From: JBLEFH01 sp047345645 | GTDB lineage: Bacteria > Pseudomonadota > Alphaproteobacteria > Rhodobacterales > Rhodobacteraceae | DNA length: 64,000 nucleotides | Reading direction: 5' to 3' (one strand) | Assembly: GCA_047345645.1 (NCBI GenBank) | Contig: JBLEFH010000004.1 | Shown: in pieces, positions 17,325 to 26,123 of the stretch | Numbering within the stretch: position 1 is the first letter of the stretch | Layout: each line of letters starts with the position of its first letter | The notes under the pieces: generated by a model | What the model was told of the DNA's origin: nothing | Database searches by the model: none | What the model saw: the letters and a program-made list of their open reading frames with translations, nothing else | Translations under genes and position numbers: made by a program

Positions 17325-18398
17325 ATGATCCCCATCCCCGATGAGACGAGCAAACCGTGGACCGATGAGGAACCGCTGGAATGCGTGATGGTCATTCCCG
17401 AAGCGCCGGATGTGAACACCTTCGTGTTCCGCGCGCCCTCGGGCCGCTGGTTCCGCTATCGTCCGGGGCAGTTCCTCACACTTGAGATCCCGACCCCGGG
17501 CGAGACAATCTGGCGGACCTTCACCATCTCCACCAGCCCGTCGCAATCACTCTCCGTCGCGGTGACGATCAAGCAAAATCCCGACTCTGTCGGGGTCAAG
17601 TGGATGTTCGAAAATGTCCGCCCCGGAACACGTATGAAGGCCAGCGGTCCGGCGGGGCATTTCTGCCTCCCGCAGCAGCCGGACGGGAAATATCTCTTCA
17701 TCTCCGGTGGCTCCGGCATCACGCCCATGATGTCGATGACAGCCTTCCTCTTCGACCGGGGTGAGCAGCCAGACATCACCTTCGTCGCCGCCGCCCGCTC
17801 CCCCGCCGATCTCATCTTCCGGCACCGTCTGGAGCATATCGCCTCCCGCCTGCCGGACCTGAAGCTGCATTTCGTCGTGGAGCAGGCGAACCCCTATGAG
17901 GTCTGGTCTGGCTATCGCGGGCGGCTCACCCAGATCATGCTCGGCCTGATGTGTCCCGACTATCTGGAACGCGAAGTCTATTGCTGCGGGCCGGAGCCCT
18001 TCATGGCCGCGGTGCGCGAGAGCCTAATCGATCTTGGCTTCAACATGGATCACTATCATCAGGAAAGCTTTGCCGCGCCCGCCGAAAGCGCCGAAGATGT
18101 CCCGCCCCTCGACGATCTGCGGCTTGAGGAAAGCGCCGAGGCCGAGGTGGTTTTCGCCAAATCCGGCAAAACCGCGACCTGCCGCGAGACGGACACGATC
18201 CTCGCCGCCGCCCGCGCCTCGGGTCTCAACATCCCCTCCGGCTGCACCTTCGGCCTCTGCGGGACGTGCAAGACGAAGAAAATTTCCGGCGATGTACATA
18301 TGGTCCACAATGGCGGGATCACCGAGGAGGAGGAAGCCGAGGGCTATATCCTCGCCTGCTGCTCGCACCCGATTGGGCGGGTGGAAGTCGAGGTTTGA
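17325..18398 (+). CDS. gbcB: glycine betaine monooxygenase, reductase component
   Basis: 357 residues. An FAD-binding ferredoxin-reductase domain (RYRPGQFLTLEI and WRTFTIST flavin motifs, about 20-115) precedes an NAD(P)-binding domain (FISGGSGITPMMSM, about 125-240) and a C-terminal plant-type [2Fe-2S] ferredoxin with Cys307, Cys312, Cys315 and Cys345. It passes electrons from NAD(P)H to the Rieske centre of GbcA. I chose the ATG at 17325, 4 nt after the gbcA stop with a GGAG upstream; an upstream in-frame start at 17310 would lie within gbcA. It is the last gene of the dgcA-gbcA-gbcB operon and is followed by a hairpin. Confidence 0.9.
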   Translation: MIPIPDETSKPWTDEEPLECVMVIPEAPDVNTFVFRAPSGRWFRYRPGQFLTLEIPTPGETIWRTFTISTSPSQSLSVAVTIKQNPDSVGVKWMFENVRPGTRMKASGPAGHFCLPQQPDGKYLFISGGSGITPMMSMTAFLFDRGEQPDITFVAAARSPADLIFRHRLEHIASRLPDLKLHFVVEQANPYEVWSGYRGRLTQIMLGLMCPDYLEREVYCCGPEPFMAAVRESLIDLGFNMDHYHQESFAAPAESAEDVPPLDDLRLEESAEAEVVFAKSGKTATCRETDTILAAARASGLNIPSGCTFGLCGTCKTKKISGDVHMVHNGGITEEEEAEGYILACCSHPIGRVEVEV

Positions 18399-18431
18399 CG
18401 GCCCTGCCATGCACCCATTGGGAATAGTCTT

Positions 18432-18451
18432 GAAGCCCCGTGAGGGGCTTC
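18432..18451. terminator. bidirectional terminator-like hairpin
   Basis: GAAGCCCC (18432-18439) pairs with GGGGCTTC (18444-18451) across a GTGA tetraloop. It lies in the 57-nt gap between the convergent gbcB and puuB genes. T-tracts are weak on both sides, so termination strength is uncertain. Confidence 0.6.
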
Positions 18452-18455
18452 TCCG

Positions 18456-19751
18456 CTAGATCCCGAAACGGTCCCGCGCGGCGTACCACCAGCTTCCCAG
18501 CGTGGAATAGAGTGGCCCGAGCGTCCGCCCGCCGGGAAAGGGGAACCATTTTAGCGCCGCGAACCGGTCGAACCGCGTGGTGTCGCCCGTGATCGCTTCG
18601 CTTAATATCCGCCCGAAAAGATGCGAGCCGGTCACGCCATGGCCGGAATACCCATGCGCGAACCATGTGTGATCGGCGAGCCGTCCCATCTGCGGGACGC
18701 GGGAGAAGGACAGCGCGAAATTGCCGGACCACGCGTAATCCACCTTCACCCCTTTAATCTCCGGAAACACCGTCTCCATCGCGGGCCGCAGCTTCGCCTC
18801 CACATCCGCCGGGTCTTTGCCGCCATACACCGTGCCACCGCCAAAGAGCAGGCGATTGTCCGCAGAGAGGCGGTAATAGTCGAGAATATAGCGCGTATCC
18901 TCCGCGCAATGCCCGGTCGGCAGCAGGCGCTTCGCCACGTCCTCCGGGAGCGGTTCCGTCGCCATCACCTGAGTCGAGACCGGCATCACCCGCGCCGTCA
19001 GCGCCGGGACGACATGGCCGAGATAGGCGTTCCCGCAAATCACGACCTGCCCCGCCGTCACGCGCCCTTCATTTGTGATCACAACGGGTTTCGCGCCGGA
19101 ATACTCCACCTCGCGAACGATACTATCCTCATAAATCACCACGCCAAGGCTCTCCAGCGCCGCCGCCTCGCCCAGCGCGAGGTTGAGCGGGTGCAGATGC
19201 CCGCCCTTCCGGTCGATCATCCCGCCGACATAGAAATCCGAGCCGATATGCTGGCGCAGCGCGGCCTCGTCGAGCAGCTCGTGGCTGTCCATCCCATAGC
19301 GTCGCAAAAGCTGATCGAACCCTTCGATCTCGCGCATATGGCGCGGCGTGGTGGCGACGAAGATATTCCCTTCGCGGTAGTCGCAGGCAATGTCATAACG
19401 CGCGATCCGGTCCCGGATAATGTCGCCGCCTTCCTGATAGAGACCGCCGACGAAATCCGCCATCTCCTGCCCATATTGCTTGGCGATCTTCGGCAGACCC
19501 GCGTTGAGCCCGTTCACCACCTGACCACCATTTCGGCCCGACGCGCCCCAACCGATTTTCGCGCCTTCGAGCAGCACCACCTGCTTGCCCGCCTCCGCCA
19601 GATGCAGCGCGGCGGAGAGGCCCGTAAACCCGCCACCGATGACGCAAATCTCCGCCTCAATGTCAGCACGAAGCGGCGGGCGCTCCGGCGACGGATTGGC
19701 CGAGGCCGCGTAATAACTGCCGGTATGGGTGCCGTCGGTATAATCCGCCAT
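18456..19751 (-). CDS. puuB: gamma-glutamylputrescine oxidase-like FAD oxidoreductase
   Basis: 431 residues of the DAO family. The N-terminal SYYAASANP (12-20) and the FAD motif ICVIGGGFTGLSAALHL with GGGFTG (39-44) are very close to E. coli PuuB. The enzyme oxidises gamma-glutamylputrescine to gamma-glutamyl-gamma-aminobutyraldehyde. The paired glutamine-synthetase-type gene just upstream (PuuA-like) supports the assignment; the two genes share TGATG. The next steps (PuuC, PuuD) are absent, so they must be encoded elsewhere. A TGTGATCACA palindrome lies in the coding region at 19074, reading Val-Ile-Thr-Asn. The gene is convergent with the betaine operon, and no common regulation is seen. 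Confidence 0.82.
   Translation of the reverse strand: MADYTDGTHTGSYYAASANPSPERPPLRADIEAEICVIGGGFTGLSAALHLAEAGKQVVLLEGAKIGWGASGRNGGQVVNGLNAGLPKIAKQYGQEMADFVGGLYQEGGDIIRDRIARYDIACDYREGNIFVATTPRHMREIEGFDQLLRRYGMDSHELLDEAALRQHIGSDFYVGGMIDRKGGHLHPLNLALGEAAALESLGVVIYEDSIVREVEYSGAKPVVITNEGRVTAGQVVICGNAYLGHVVPALTARVMPVSTQVMATEPLPEDVAKRLLPTGHCAEDTRYILDYYRLSADNRLLFGGGTVYGGKDPADVEAKLRPAMETVFPEIKGVKVDYAWSGNFALSFSRVPQMGRLADHTWFAHGYSGHGVTGSHLFGRILSEAITGDTTRFDRFAALKWFPFPGGRTLGPLYSTLGSWWYAARDRFGI
19074..19083. repeat. TGTGATCACA palindrome in puuB
   Basis: Reads Val-Ile-Thr-Asn in the middle of PuuB. Confidence 0.9.
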
Positions 19752-21055
19752 CAGACGCTGCTCCTGTAGGTTTCCGTCTCAAACAGCGACATGCGCGCCT
19801 CGAACCGTTCCATTTCCTGCCGTTTGATGCCGACCATGCTGTGAATGAGTTCGGGCGCAAAGGCGCGGGCGATGAAGGCGCTCTGCTCAAACCGCTCAAT
19901 CGCTTCGCGCCAATGGCTCGGCCCTTGTTCCAACTCGATATAATCGGCATTGCCCGACAGCGGTTCGCCTGGATCCGTGCCGTTCTCCATCCCGTCCAGC
20001 GCCCCGGCAAGCACCGCCGCCAGCATCAGATAGGGGTTGGCATCGGCGCCCGCGACGCGATGCTCGATCCGCCGCGCGGCATTCGGCCCGCCGGGGATGC
20101 GCACAGCGACCGTGCGATTTTCATAGCCCCAACAGATCGAATTCGGCGCATGTTGCCCCGGCTCGAACCGGCGATAGGAGTTAAGATGAGGCGCGAAAAT
20201 CAGCGTCGCATCCGCCATGGTCGTGGTCAGCCCGCCGACCGCATGGCGCAGCGCGTCGGTTCCCTCCGGCCCGCCATTGTCAAAAATATTCGCGCCGCTC
20301 TCATCCAAAATCGAGAAATGGATATGCAGCCCGGACCCGCTCGCCTCCTGCATCGGCTTGGCCATGAAACTCGCTTCATGCCCATGTTTGCGGGCGACCC
20401 CCTTGATGATCTGCTTAAGGAAAATCGCATCATCGGCGGCGCGGAGCGCGTCGGGCTGGTGCAGCAGGTTGATCTCAAACTGCCCCGGTCCAAGCTCGGA
20501 AATGGTCGCGTCCGCCGGGATCTCCTGCGCCTCGGCGGCTTCCTCGACATCGGCGAAGAACCCTTCGAAATCGCTGATCTCATCTACCGAGAGGACATTG
20601 CCCGCCATGGTCCGCTGCAAATGGCCCGGCGGGGTGATCGCATCGCCGGTCGGGTCGAGCAGGTAGAACTCCACTTCGAGCGCGACCACCGGGGTCAGCC
20701 CCTTGGCCGAAAACCGCTCCAGCACGGCAGCAAGCGCGCAGCGCGGGTCGCCGGGGAACATCGACCCGTCCTCCCGAAACATCCAGACCGGCAAAAGCGC
20801 CGCTGTCTGGCTCTGCCATGTGATCGGCAGAAGGCCACGTCCGGTCGGGTGGCACATCCCGTCGCCATCGCCATGTTTCTCGATCAGTGGGTTGCCCGCG
20901 TAATCATGCCCCCAAATATCCAGCTCGCAAGCGGTGAGCGGCATCCGGAATCCGTCTTTCTCCAGCTTCTCACGCTGATGCCCCGGCACACGTTTGCCGC
21001 GCCAGATCCCGTTGAGATCCACCAACCCGGCATAAAGATTGCGGTATTCCGTCAT
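19751..21055 (-). CDS. puuA: gamma-glutamylputrescine synthetase-like glutamine synthetase
   Basis: 434 residues, a glutamine-synthetase-fold ligase. Catalytic segments include VALEVEFYLLD, LGPGQFEINLLH, GSGLHIHFS and the C-terminal HRVAGADANPYLMLAA, close to PuuA and more distant from GlnA. PuuA joins glutamate to putrescine with ATP. I chose the ATG at 21055 (MTEYRNLYAG); the reading frame extends 15 nt further but without similarity. Its stop shares an A with the puuB start. Other glutamate-amine ligases in this branch (for example ethanolamine or spermidine) cannot be excluded, but the puuB partner points to polyamines. Confidence 0.82.
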   Translation of the reverse strand: MTEYRNLYAGLVDLNGIWRGKRVPGHQREKLEKDGFRMPLTACELDIWGHDYAGNPLIEKHGDGDGMCHPTGRGLLPITWQSQTAALLPVWMFREDGSMFPGDPRCALAAVLERFSAKGLTPVVALEVEFYLLDPTGDAITPPGHLQRTMAGNVLSVDEISDFEGFFADVEEAAEAQEIPADATISELGPGQFEINLLHQPDALRAADDAIFLKQIIKGVARKHGHEASFMAKPMQEASGSGLHIHFSILDESGANIFDNGGPEGTDALRHAVGGLTTTMADATLIFAPHLNSYRRFEPGQHAPNSICWGYENRTVAVRIPGGPNAARRIEHRVAGADANPYLMLAAVLAGALDGMENGTDPGEPLSGNADYIELEQGPSHWREAIERFEQSAFIARAFAPELIHSMVGIKRQEMERFEARMSLFETETYRSSV

Positions 21056-21120
21056 CGCGCATCGCCTCACATCTGTTCAGGTCCGATGAAAGCCTGCAAT
21101 TTGCGCCCATGGCAAGGGGG

Positions 21121-22416
21121 CTAGTTGTCGTGCTTCTCCGTGAGGTGGCGGCGCAAGCGGCGCAGGCTGTACCAGACGAAGGCGAGGACGGGCAGGGCGA
21201 TCAGCGCCATCAGCCAGTCTTTTGAGATCCCGAGCAGTTTTGCCAACGGCGCGCCGAGATAGCCCGCGAGACCAACCGCGTAATAGCTGATCGCGACGGC
21301 GGAGAGGCCCTCGACTGTTTCCTGCAAGCGCAGTTGCAGATCGGCGCGGCGGTTCATCGAAGCCAGCAGGTCGCGGCTCTGGATTTCGGAGCGGACATCG
21401 ACACGGGTGCGGAGCAGGTTCGCCGCACGGTTGGCGCGTTCCGAGAGCGCGGTGACCCGTCCAATCACCGAGCGACAGGTGCGCATGGCGGGATCAAACC
21501 GGCGGAGCATGAATTCCGACATGACTTGCCGGTCGCCAACGCGCTGTTCGCGCAGCGTTGTCAGCCGCTCGTCCACGATGGCGCGGTAAGCTTCCGCCGC
21601 GCCGAAGCGGAAACTGGTCCCGGAAATCAGCAGTTCCACCTCAGCGGCGAGGCGCAGGAGGTTTTCGAGGCTCGCCTCGTCCGCCCCATCCTCGCGAGTG
21701 ATGCTGGCCATGATCTGCGTGAGATCCGCGTCGAGCCGCGCGACCTCCCGCGACACCCGCTGCGCGACGGGCAGTGCCAGCATCGCCATGGCGCGGTAGG
21801 TTTCCAGCTCCAGCAGGCGTTGGACGATACGGCCCAAACGGCGCGGGTCGATGCTCGGTTCGGTGAACACGGCGAAACGGCTGTGCCCGGCGGCGTCGAG
21901 CCGGAAATCGCCCGCAATCAAGGCGTTCCCATCCGCGATTTTCGACGCGGCAAGGCTTTCAGCCACAAACCAATTCCGCAGCTTGTCGTCGATCTGGGAC
22001 AGCGTTTCGGGTTCATTCAGATGCGCTGTCTCGATCCGCAGCAGCGCCGAGGCCATCACCACACCGCCCTCATTGATCCATGATTTCGGAAAATGTGCGA
22101 AAAGATCGCCCTGAAAGGGCGGGGTCGAGACGCCCTCGGTCATCAGCGTGTAGGTGACAAATTCCGTGTGCCGCTCCCATTTCAGCGCAAATGGCCCGAG
22201 ATCGGCAAAATAATGCTCGGCATCCGGTGCGGGATGGGGCGCGCCGAAACGGTCGAGCAGCGCAATCAGATGTGCCCGGTCCTCCTCGGCGGCGCGCGGC
22301 GCGTCGGCATCGGAGGTCAGCGCGAGATAGGCGGCGCTCGCCGGGGCCTTCAGCGTCGGGAAAGGCCGTGCGTGTAACTCGTTAATAAGGGCCCGACGGG
22401 CGCTGTGATCGGTCAT
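21121..22416 (-). CDS. DUF3422 family membrane protein
   Basis: 431 residues matching the DUF3422 family of Proteobacteria. A soluble N-terminal region (ALINELHARPFPTLKAPASA near the start) is followed by a helical, probably coiled-coil middle (about 210-370) and two hydrophobic segments near the C-terminus (about 370-420), ending in a basic tail. Function is unknown. It is predicted to be anchored by the C-terminal hairpin with the bulk in the cytoplasm. It stands alone: 65 nt from puuA on the same strand and divergent from pgm with a 186-nt gap in which I see no clear operator. Confidence 0.8.
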   Translation of the reverse strand: MTDHSARRALINELHARPFPTLKAPASAAYLALTSDADAPRAAEEDRAHLIALLDRFGAPHPAPDAEHYFADLGPFALKWERHTEFVTYTLMTEGVSTPPFQGDLFAHFPKSWINEGGVVMASALLRIETAHLNEPETLSQIDDKLRNWFVAESLAASKIADGNALIAGDFRLDAAGHSRFAVFTEPSIDPRRLGRIVQRLLELETYRAMAMLALPVAQRVSREVARLDADLTQIMASITREDGADEASLENLLRLAAEVELLISGTSFRFGAAEAYRAIVDERLTTLREQRVGDRQVMSEFMLRRFDPAMRTCRSVIGRVTALSERANRAANLLRTRVDVRSEIQSRDLLASMNRRADLQLRLQETVEGLSAVAISYYAVGLAGYLGAPLAKLLGISKDWLMALIALPVLAFVWYSLRRLRRHLTEKHDN

Positions 22417-22602
22417 GTCTCGCTCCGTTTCGCCAAGGAAACCAAGTGACTATAGCACGGGATTTGCCCTTGGATACGGCGCGCGGGACAAAAACCCGGC
22501 TGTGGCCAAACCGCCCCGGTTCGATAAAACCCGCGCTATCTCGTCGCTGGTATCACGCCGCATTTTGCGCTTAGCTGCGAGGGATAGATCGGAGGGACCC
22601 CC

Positions 22603-24234
22603 ATGGACATCGAGACTCGCAGCTTTTCCGCCTTTGACGACCAGAACCCCGGCACCTCGGGCCTGCGCAAGAAAACCAAGGTTTTCATGCAGCCGCATTA
22701 TCTGGAAAGCTTCGTGCAGGCGATTTTCGAGGCGATTGGCGGGGTCAGCGGCAAGGTGCTGGTGCTTGGCGGCGACGGGCGCTTCCACAACCGCACGGCG
22801 GTTCAGGCCATCCTGAAAATGGCCGCGGCGCAGGGTGCAAGCCGGGTGATCGTCGGGCAGGGCGGCTTGCTCTCGACGCCGGCGGCCTCCCACCTCATTC
22901 GCAAGCGCGAGACCGATGGCGGGATCATCCTCTCGGCCAGCCACAACCCCGGCGGCGAGGAGGAGGATTTCGGGATCAAATTCAATATGCCGAATGGCGG
23001 GCCGGCCCCGGAGGGCGTGACTTCGAAGATGTTCGAAGCCAGCAAGGGGCTCAGCGAGTACAAGATCGCGGATGCGGAGGATGTGGCGCTCGATACGCTT
23101 GGGGAGCAGACGCTTGGCGAGATGGTCGTCGAGATTGTCGATCCGGTGGCGGACTATGCCGCGCTGATGGAGGAGCTGTTCGATTTCGCCGCGATCAAGG
23201 CGCTGTTCGACGGCGGCTTCACGATGCGGTTCGACGCGATGCACGCGATTACCGGGCCTTATGCGGTGGAGATTTTGGAAAACCGCCTCGGCGCGCCGAA
23301 GGGGACCGTTATCAATGGCACGCCGGAGGAGGATTTCGGCGGGCATCACCCGGACCCGAACCCGGTTTGGGCCAAGGCGTTGATGGACGAGATGTTCAGC
23401 GCGGACGGCCCAGATTTCGGCGCGGCTTCGGATGGCGATGGCGACCGGAATATGGTTGTCGGAAAGAATATCTATGTCAGCCCGTCGGATAGCCTCGCCG
23501 TGCTGGCCGCCAATGCGCAGCACGCGCCCGGTTATGCGAGCGGGATTGCCGGGGTCGCGCGGTCCATGCCGACTTCTGCCGCCGCCGACCGGGTGGCCGA
23601 AAAGCTCGGGATCGCGAATTTCGCGACCCCGACCGGCTGGAAGTTCTTCGGCAATCTGCTGGATGCAGGGAAAGTCACCATCTGCGGCGAGGAAAGCTTC
23701 GGCACCGGATCGAACCATGTGCGCGAGAAGGACGGGCTTTGGGCCGTGCTGCTCTGGCTCAATATTCTGGCCGCCCGCAAGGAGAGCGTCGCCGATATTC
23801 TCGCCGCCCATTGGGCGGAGTATGGCCGCAACTATTACTCGCGCCATGACTATGAGGGCATCGACAAGGACGGCGCGGAAGCGATGATGGCGCGCCTGCG
23901 CAGCGGCGCAGCAGACTTGGTAGGGAAATCGTTCGCCGGGCTGACCGTCACCAAGGCCGAGGATTTCGCCTATACAGACCCGGTCGATGGTTCGGAAAGC
24001 AAGAAACAGGGCATGATGGTCGAATTCGACGGAGGGAGCCGGATCATGATGCGCCTGTCTGGCACGGGGACCGTGGGGGCGACCCTGCGGCTCTATCTCG
24101 AAGCCTATGAGGCGGACCCGGCGAAGCACAACCGCGACCCGCAAGAGGCGCTGGCGGATGTGATCGCGGCGGCGGAAGAGATCGCTTCAATCAAAGAGGT
24201 AACAGGCAAATCCGCGCCGGACGTTGTGACCTGA
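22603..24234 (+). CDS. pgm: phosphoglucomutase (alpha-D-glucose)
   Basis: 543 residues, the normal size of the alpha-D-glucose-specific bacterial/eukaryotic type. The phosphoserine loop is SASHNPGG, with catalytic Ser113; the metal loop ASDGDGDRN and the sugar loop GEESFGTG follow, and the phosphate-binding loop near the C-terminus reads RLSGTGTVG. It interconverts glucose-1-phosphate and glucose-6-phosphate, feeding glycogen and envelope sugars. A GGAGGGA ribosome-binding site precedes the ATG. No glg genes are adjacent, so it is a single transcription unit, ending in a repeat-rich gap convergent with the P-loop kinase gene. Confidence 0.95.
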   Translation: MDIETRSFSAFDDQNPGTSGLRKKTKVFMQPHYLESFVQAIFEAIGGVSGKVLVLGGDGRFHNRTAVQAILKMAAAQGASRVIVGQGGLLSTPAASHLIRKRETDGGIILSASHNPGGEEEDFGIKFNMPNGGPAPEGVTSKMFEASKGLSEYKIADAEDVALDTLGEQTLGEMVVEIVDPVADYAALMEELFDFAAIKALFDGGFTMRFDAMHAITGPYAVEILENRLGAPKGTVINGTPEEDFGGHHPDPNPVWAKALMDEMFSADGPDFGAASDGDGDRNMVVGKNIYVSPSDSLAVLAANAQHAPGYASGIAGVARSMPTSAAADRVAEKLGIANFATPTGWKFFGNLLDAGKVTICGEESFGTGSNHVREKDGLWAVLLWLNILAARKESVADILAAHWAEYGRNYYSRHDYEGIDKDGAEAMMARLRSGAADLVGKSFAGLTVTKAEDFAYTDPVDGSESKKQGMMVEFDGGSRIMMRLSGTGTVGATLRLYLEAYEADPAKHNRDPQEALADVIAAAEEIASIKEVTGKSAPDVVT

Positions 24235-24296
24235 CAGCGTCCCTTTCCCCCATCAAGAGGGCTTCGGCCCGCCACGCAAAAGCGCGGGTCGCGCCC

Positions 24297-24368
24297 GGCA
24301 TCTAATCGCGACGTTTCCTTGCGCCGGGTGCGGGGAAGGGCATCTAAACGCAGCGCCCGACCCGGCGC
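24297..24368. repeat. two copies of a GGCATCTAA-headed hairpin repeat
   Basis: GGCATCTAATCGCGA at 24297-24311 and the related GGCATCTAAACGC at 24339-24351 lie 42 bp apart in the 136-nt gap between convergent genes. The second is followed by a GCGCC/GGCGC stem (24353-24357 with 24364-24368). A third copy, identical to the first over 15 nt, lies at 40688. The gap also holds other GC-rich inverted repeats and may double as a terminator region. Confidence 0.5.
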
Positions 24369-24370
24369 GA

Positions 24371-24916
24371 TCAGCGATGCGGCAGGCCAAGGCTCCCGAC
24401 GCTCATCGCGTGTTTGACGGAGAAAAGATAAGTCTCAACCTTACGCTGCGAGGTCAGGTGATGACGCGCCTTCTCCTCGGGCGCCGACGCGAAGAACCGC
24501 GCCATCCGGTCCCGTTGCCTCTCGCGTGTCGTCCAGATCCAATGCCAGAATTCGCGATCAAACCGCTCGGGGCAATTTTCAGGCAGATCCGGGCGTGAGC
24601 GGCCATAGCTTCGCACCGTTCGCCAAAAGACCCGCCACATGCGCATCGTGACCGGAAAGTCGAGCCAGATCAACGTGTCCGCCCGGCGCACCCGCTCCCG
24701 CCATGTCGCGGAATGCCCGCCCTCGAAGATCCATTGCGGCTGTGCATGGACCTCGGCGCAGAGCAAAGTCTTTTCCTCGCGCGGGCGCTCCGTCCAGCCG
24801 GGCATCCAGTGGATGTGGTCCATATGGTAGACAGGCAACATGGTGATGTCCCCAAGGGCGCGCGCCAGGGTGGATTTGCCCGATCCCGGTTGCCCGATGA
24901 TCATGACACGTTGCAT
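24371..24916 (-). CDS. P-loop kinase of the adenylate-kinase-like/FlaR family
   Basis: 181 residues. A Walker A motif, GQPGSGKS at 8-15, lies at the very N-terminus. The pattern YHMDHIHWMPGWTER at about 29-43, followed by WIFEGGHS, is typical of small kinases annotated as topology modulation protein or adenylate kinase FlaR-like. The substrate is not known; it is probably a small-molecule or nucleotide kinase. It follows metK by 15 nt on the same strand and so may be the third gene of an ahcY-metK operon. Nothing in the sequence ties it mechanistically to the methyl cycle. Confidence 0.75.
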   Translation of the reverse strand: MQRVMIIGQPGSGKSTLARALGDITMLPVYHMDHIHWMPGWTERPREEKTLLCAEVHAQPQWIFEGGHSATWRERVRRADTLIWLDFPVTMRMWRVFWRTVRSYGRSRPDLPENCPERFDREFWHWIWTTRERQRDRMARFFASAPEEKARHHLTSQRKVETYLFSVKHAMSVGSLGLPHR

Positions 24917-24931
24917 GGCGCGCTCCTTTGG

Positions 24932-26116
24932 TTAAACGGCGGCTTTCAGCGCCTCCACCCGGTCCGTCGCTTCCCATGTGAAGCCGCGATAGGTGCCGCC
25001 ATTATAGGCGATCTCCATCGGGTCGCGGCCGAAATGGCCATAAGTGCTGGTCGGGCGGTAGATGGGGTGCAAAAGATCTAGTTCTTTCAGGATCGCATAG
25101 GGGCGCAGATCGAACACCTCGCGCACGGCGGCGATGATCTTCTCGCGCGGCACGGTCTCGGTGCCGAAGGTGTTGAGCGAGATCGAGGTCGGCTCCGCCT
25201 CGCCAATCGCATAGCTCACCTGAATTTCGCAGCGGCGGGCAAGGCCAGCGGCGACGATATTCTTGGCCACCCAGCGGCCCGCATAGGCAGCCGAGCGGTC
25301 CACCTTAGACGGGTCTTTGCCGGAGAACGCGCCGCCGCCGTGTCGGGCCATGCCGCCATAGGTGTCGACGATGATCTTGCGCCCGGTCAGGCCGCAATCA
25401 CCAACCGGGCCGCCAATGACGAATTTGCCGGTCGGGTTGATGAAATATTTCGTGTGGGTCGAAAGCCATTCGGGCGGCAACACCGGCTTGATGATCTCCT
25501 CCATCACCGCCTCGCGCAGATCGGCTTGCGCAATGTCGGGGCCGTGCTGGGTCGAAAGGACCACCGCATCGACCGCCGCCGGCTTGCCGTTTTCATAGCG
25601 GAAGGTGACCTGGCTCTTCGCATCCGGGCGCAGCCAGTCGAGCGTGCCGTCACGGCGCACCTGGCTCTGACGCTCCACCAGACGGTGCGCATAGGTGATC
25701 GGGGCGGGCATGAGCACATCCGTCTCATCGCTCGCATAGCCGAACATCAGCCCCTGATCGCCCGCGCCCTGCTCTTCGGGGTGGGAACGGTCCACGCCTT
25801 GGTTGATCTCGGGGGACTGCTTGCCGATAATGTTGATGACCGAGCAGGTTTCGCCGTCAAAACCAAACTCCGACGAGCGATAGCCCACATCATTGATCAC
25901 ATCGCGAACGATCCGCTCCAGATCGACCCAAGCGGTCGTGGAAATCTCGCCCGAAATGATGGCGACGCCGGTTTTCACCATGGTCTCGCACGCCACGCGG
26001 GCGCGCGAATCCTCGGCGATGATCGCGTCGAGAACGGCGTCGGAAATCTGGTCGGCGATCTTGTCGGGATGCCCCTCGGAGACGCTCTCCGAGGTGAAGG
26101 TGCTGTATTCAGTCAT
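24932..26116 (-). CDS. metK: S-adenosylmethionine synthetase
   Basis: 394 residues. Signatures include SEGHPDKIADQISD (GHPDK at 15-19), the signature hexapeptide region within EEQGAGDQGLMFGYA, and GGGAFSGKDPSKVDRSAAY. It makes SAM from methionine and ATP in the cytoplasm. It begins 7 nt after the ahcY stop, so regeneration (AhcY) and synthesis (MetK) of SAM are in one transcript. Any riboswitch control would have to act at the ahcY leader. The 10-bp palindrome has only a partial match here (ATTGATCACA near 25893). Confidence 0.96.
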   Translation of the reverse strand: MTEYSTFTSESVSEGHPDKIADQISDAVLDAIIAEDSRARVACETMVKTGVAIISGEISTTAWVDLERIVRDVINDVGYRSSEFGFDGETCSVINIIGKQSPEINQGVDRSHPEEQGAGDQGLMFGYASDETDVLMPAPITYAHRLVERQSQVRRDGTLDWLRPDAKSQVTFRYENGKPAAVDAVVLSTQHGPDIAQADLREAVMEEIIKPVLPPEWLSTHTKYFINPTGKFVIGGPVGDCGLTGRKIIVDTYGGMARHGGGAFSGKDPSKVDRSAAYAGRWVAKNIVAAGLARRCEIQVSYAIGEAEPTSISLNTFGTETVPREKIIAAVREVFDLRPYAILKELDLLHPIYRPTSTYGHFGRDPMEIAYNGGTYRGFTWEATDRVEALKAAV

Positions 26117-26123
26117 GCTATGC

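Noticed and set aside
22450..24144. 564-codon open frame on the minus strand opposite pgm
   Set aside because: Antisense shadow of the clearly recognised pgm gene.
25893..25902. Additional palindrome copy in metK (ATTGATCACA)
   Set aside because: Two mismatches in one half-site, so not counted in the family.
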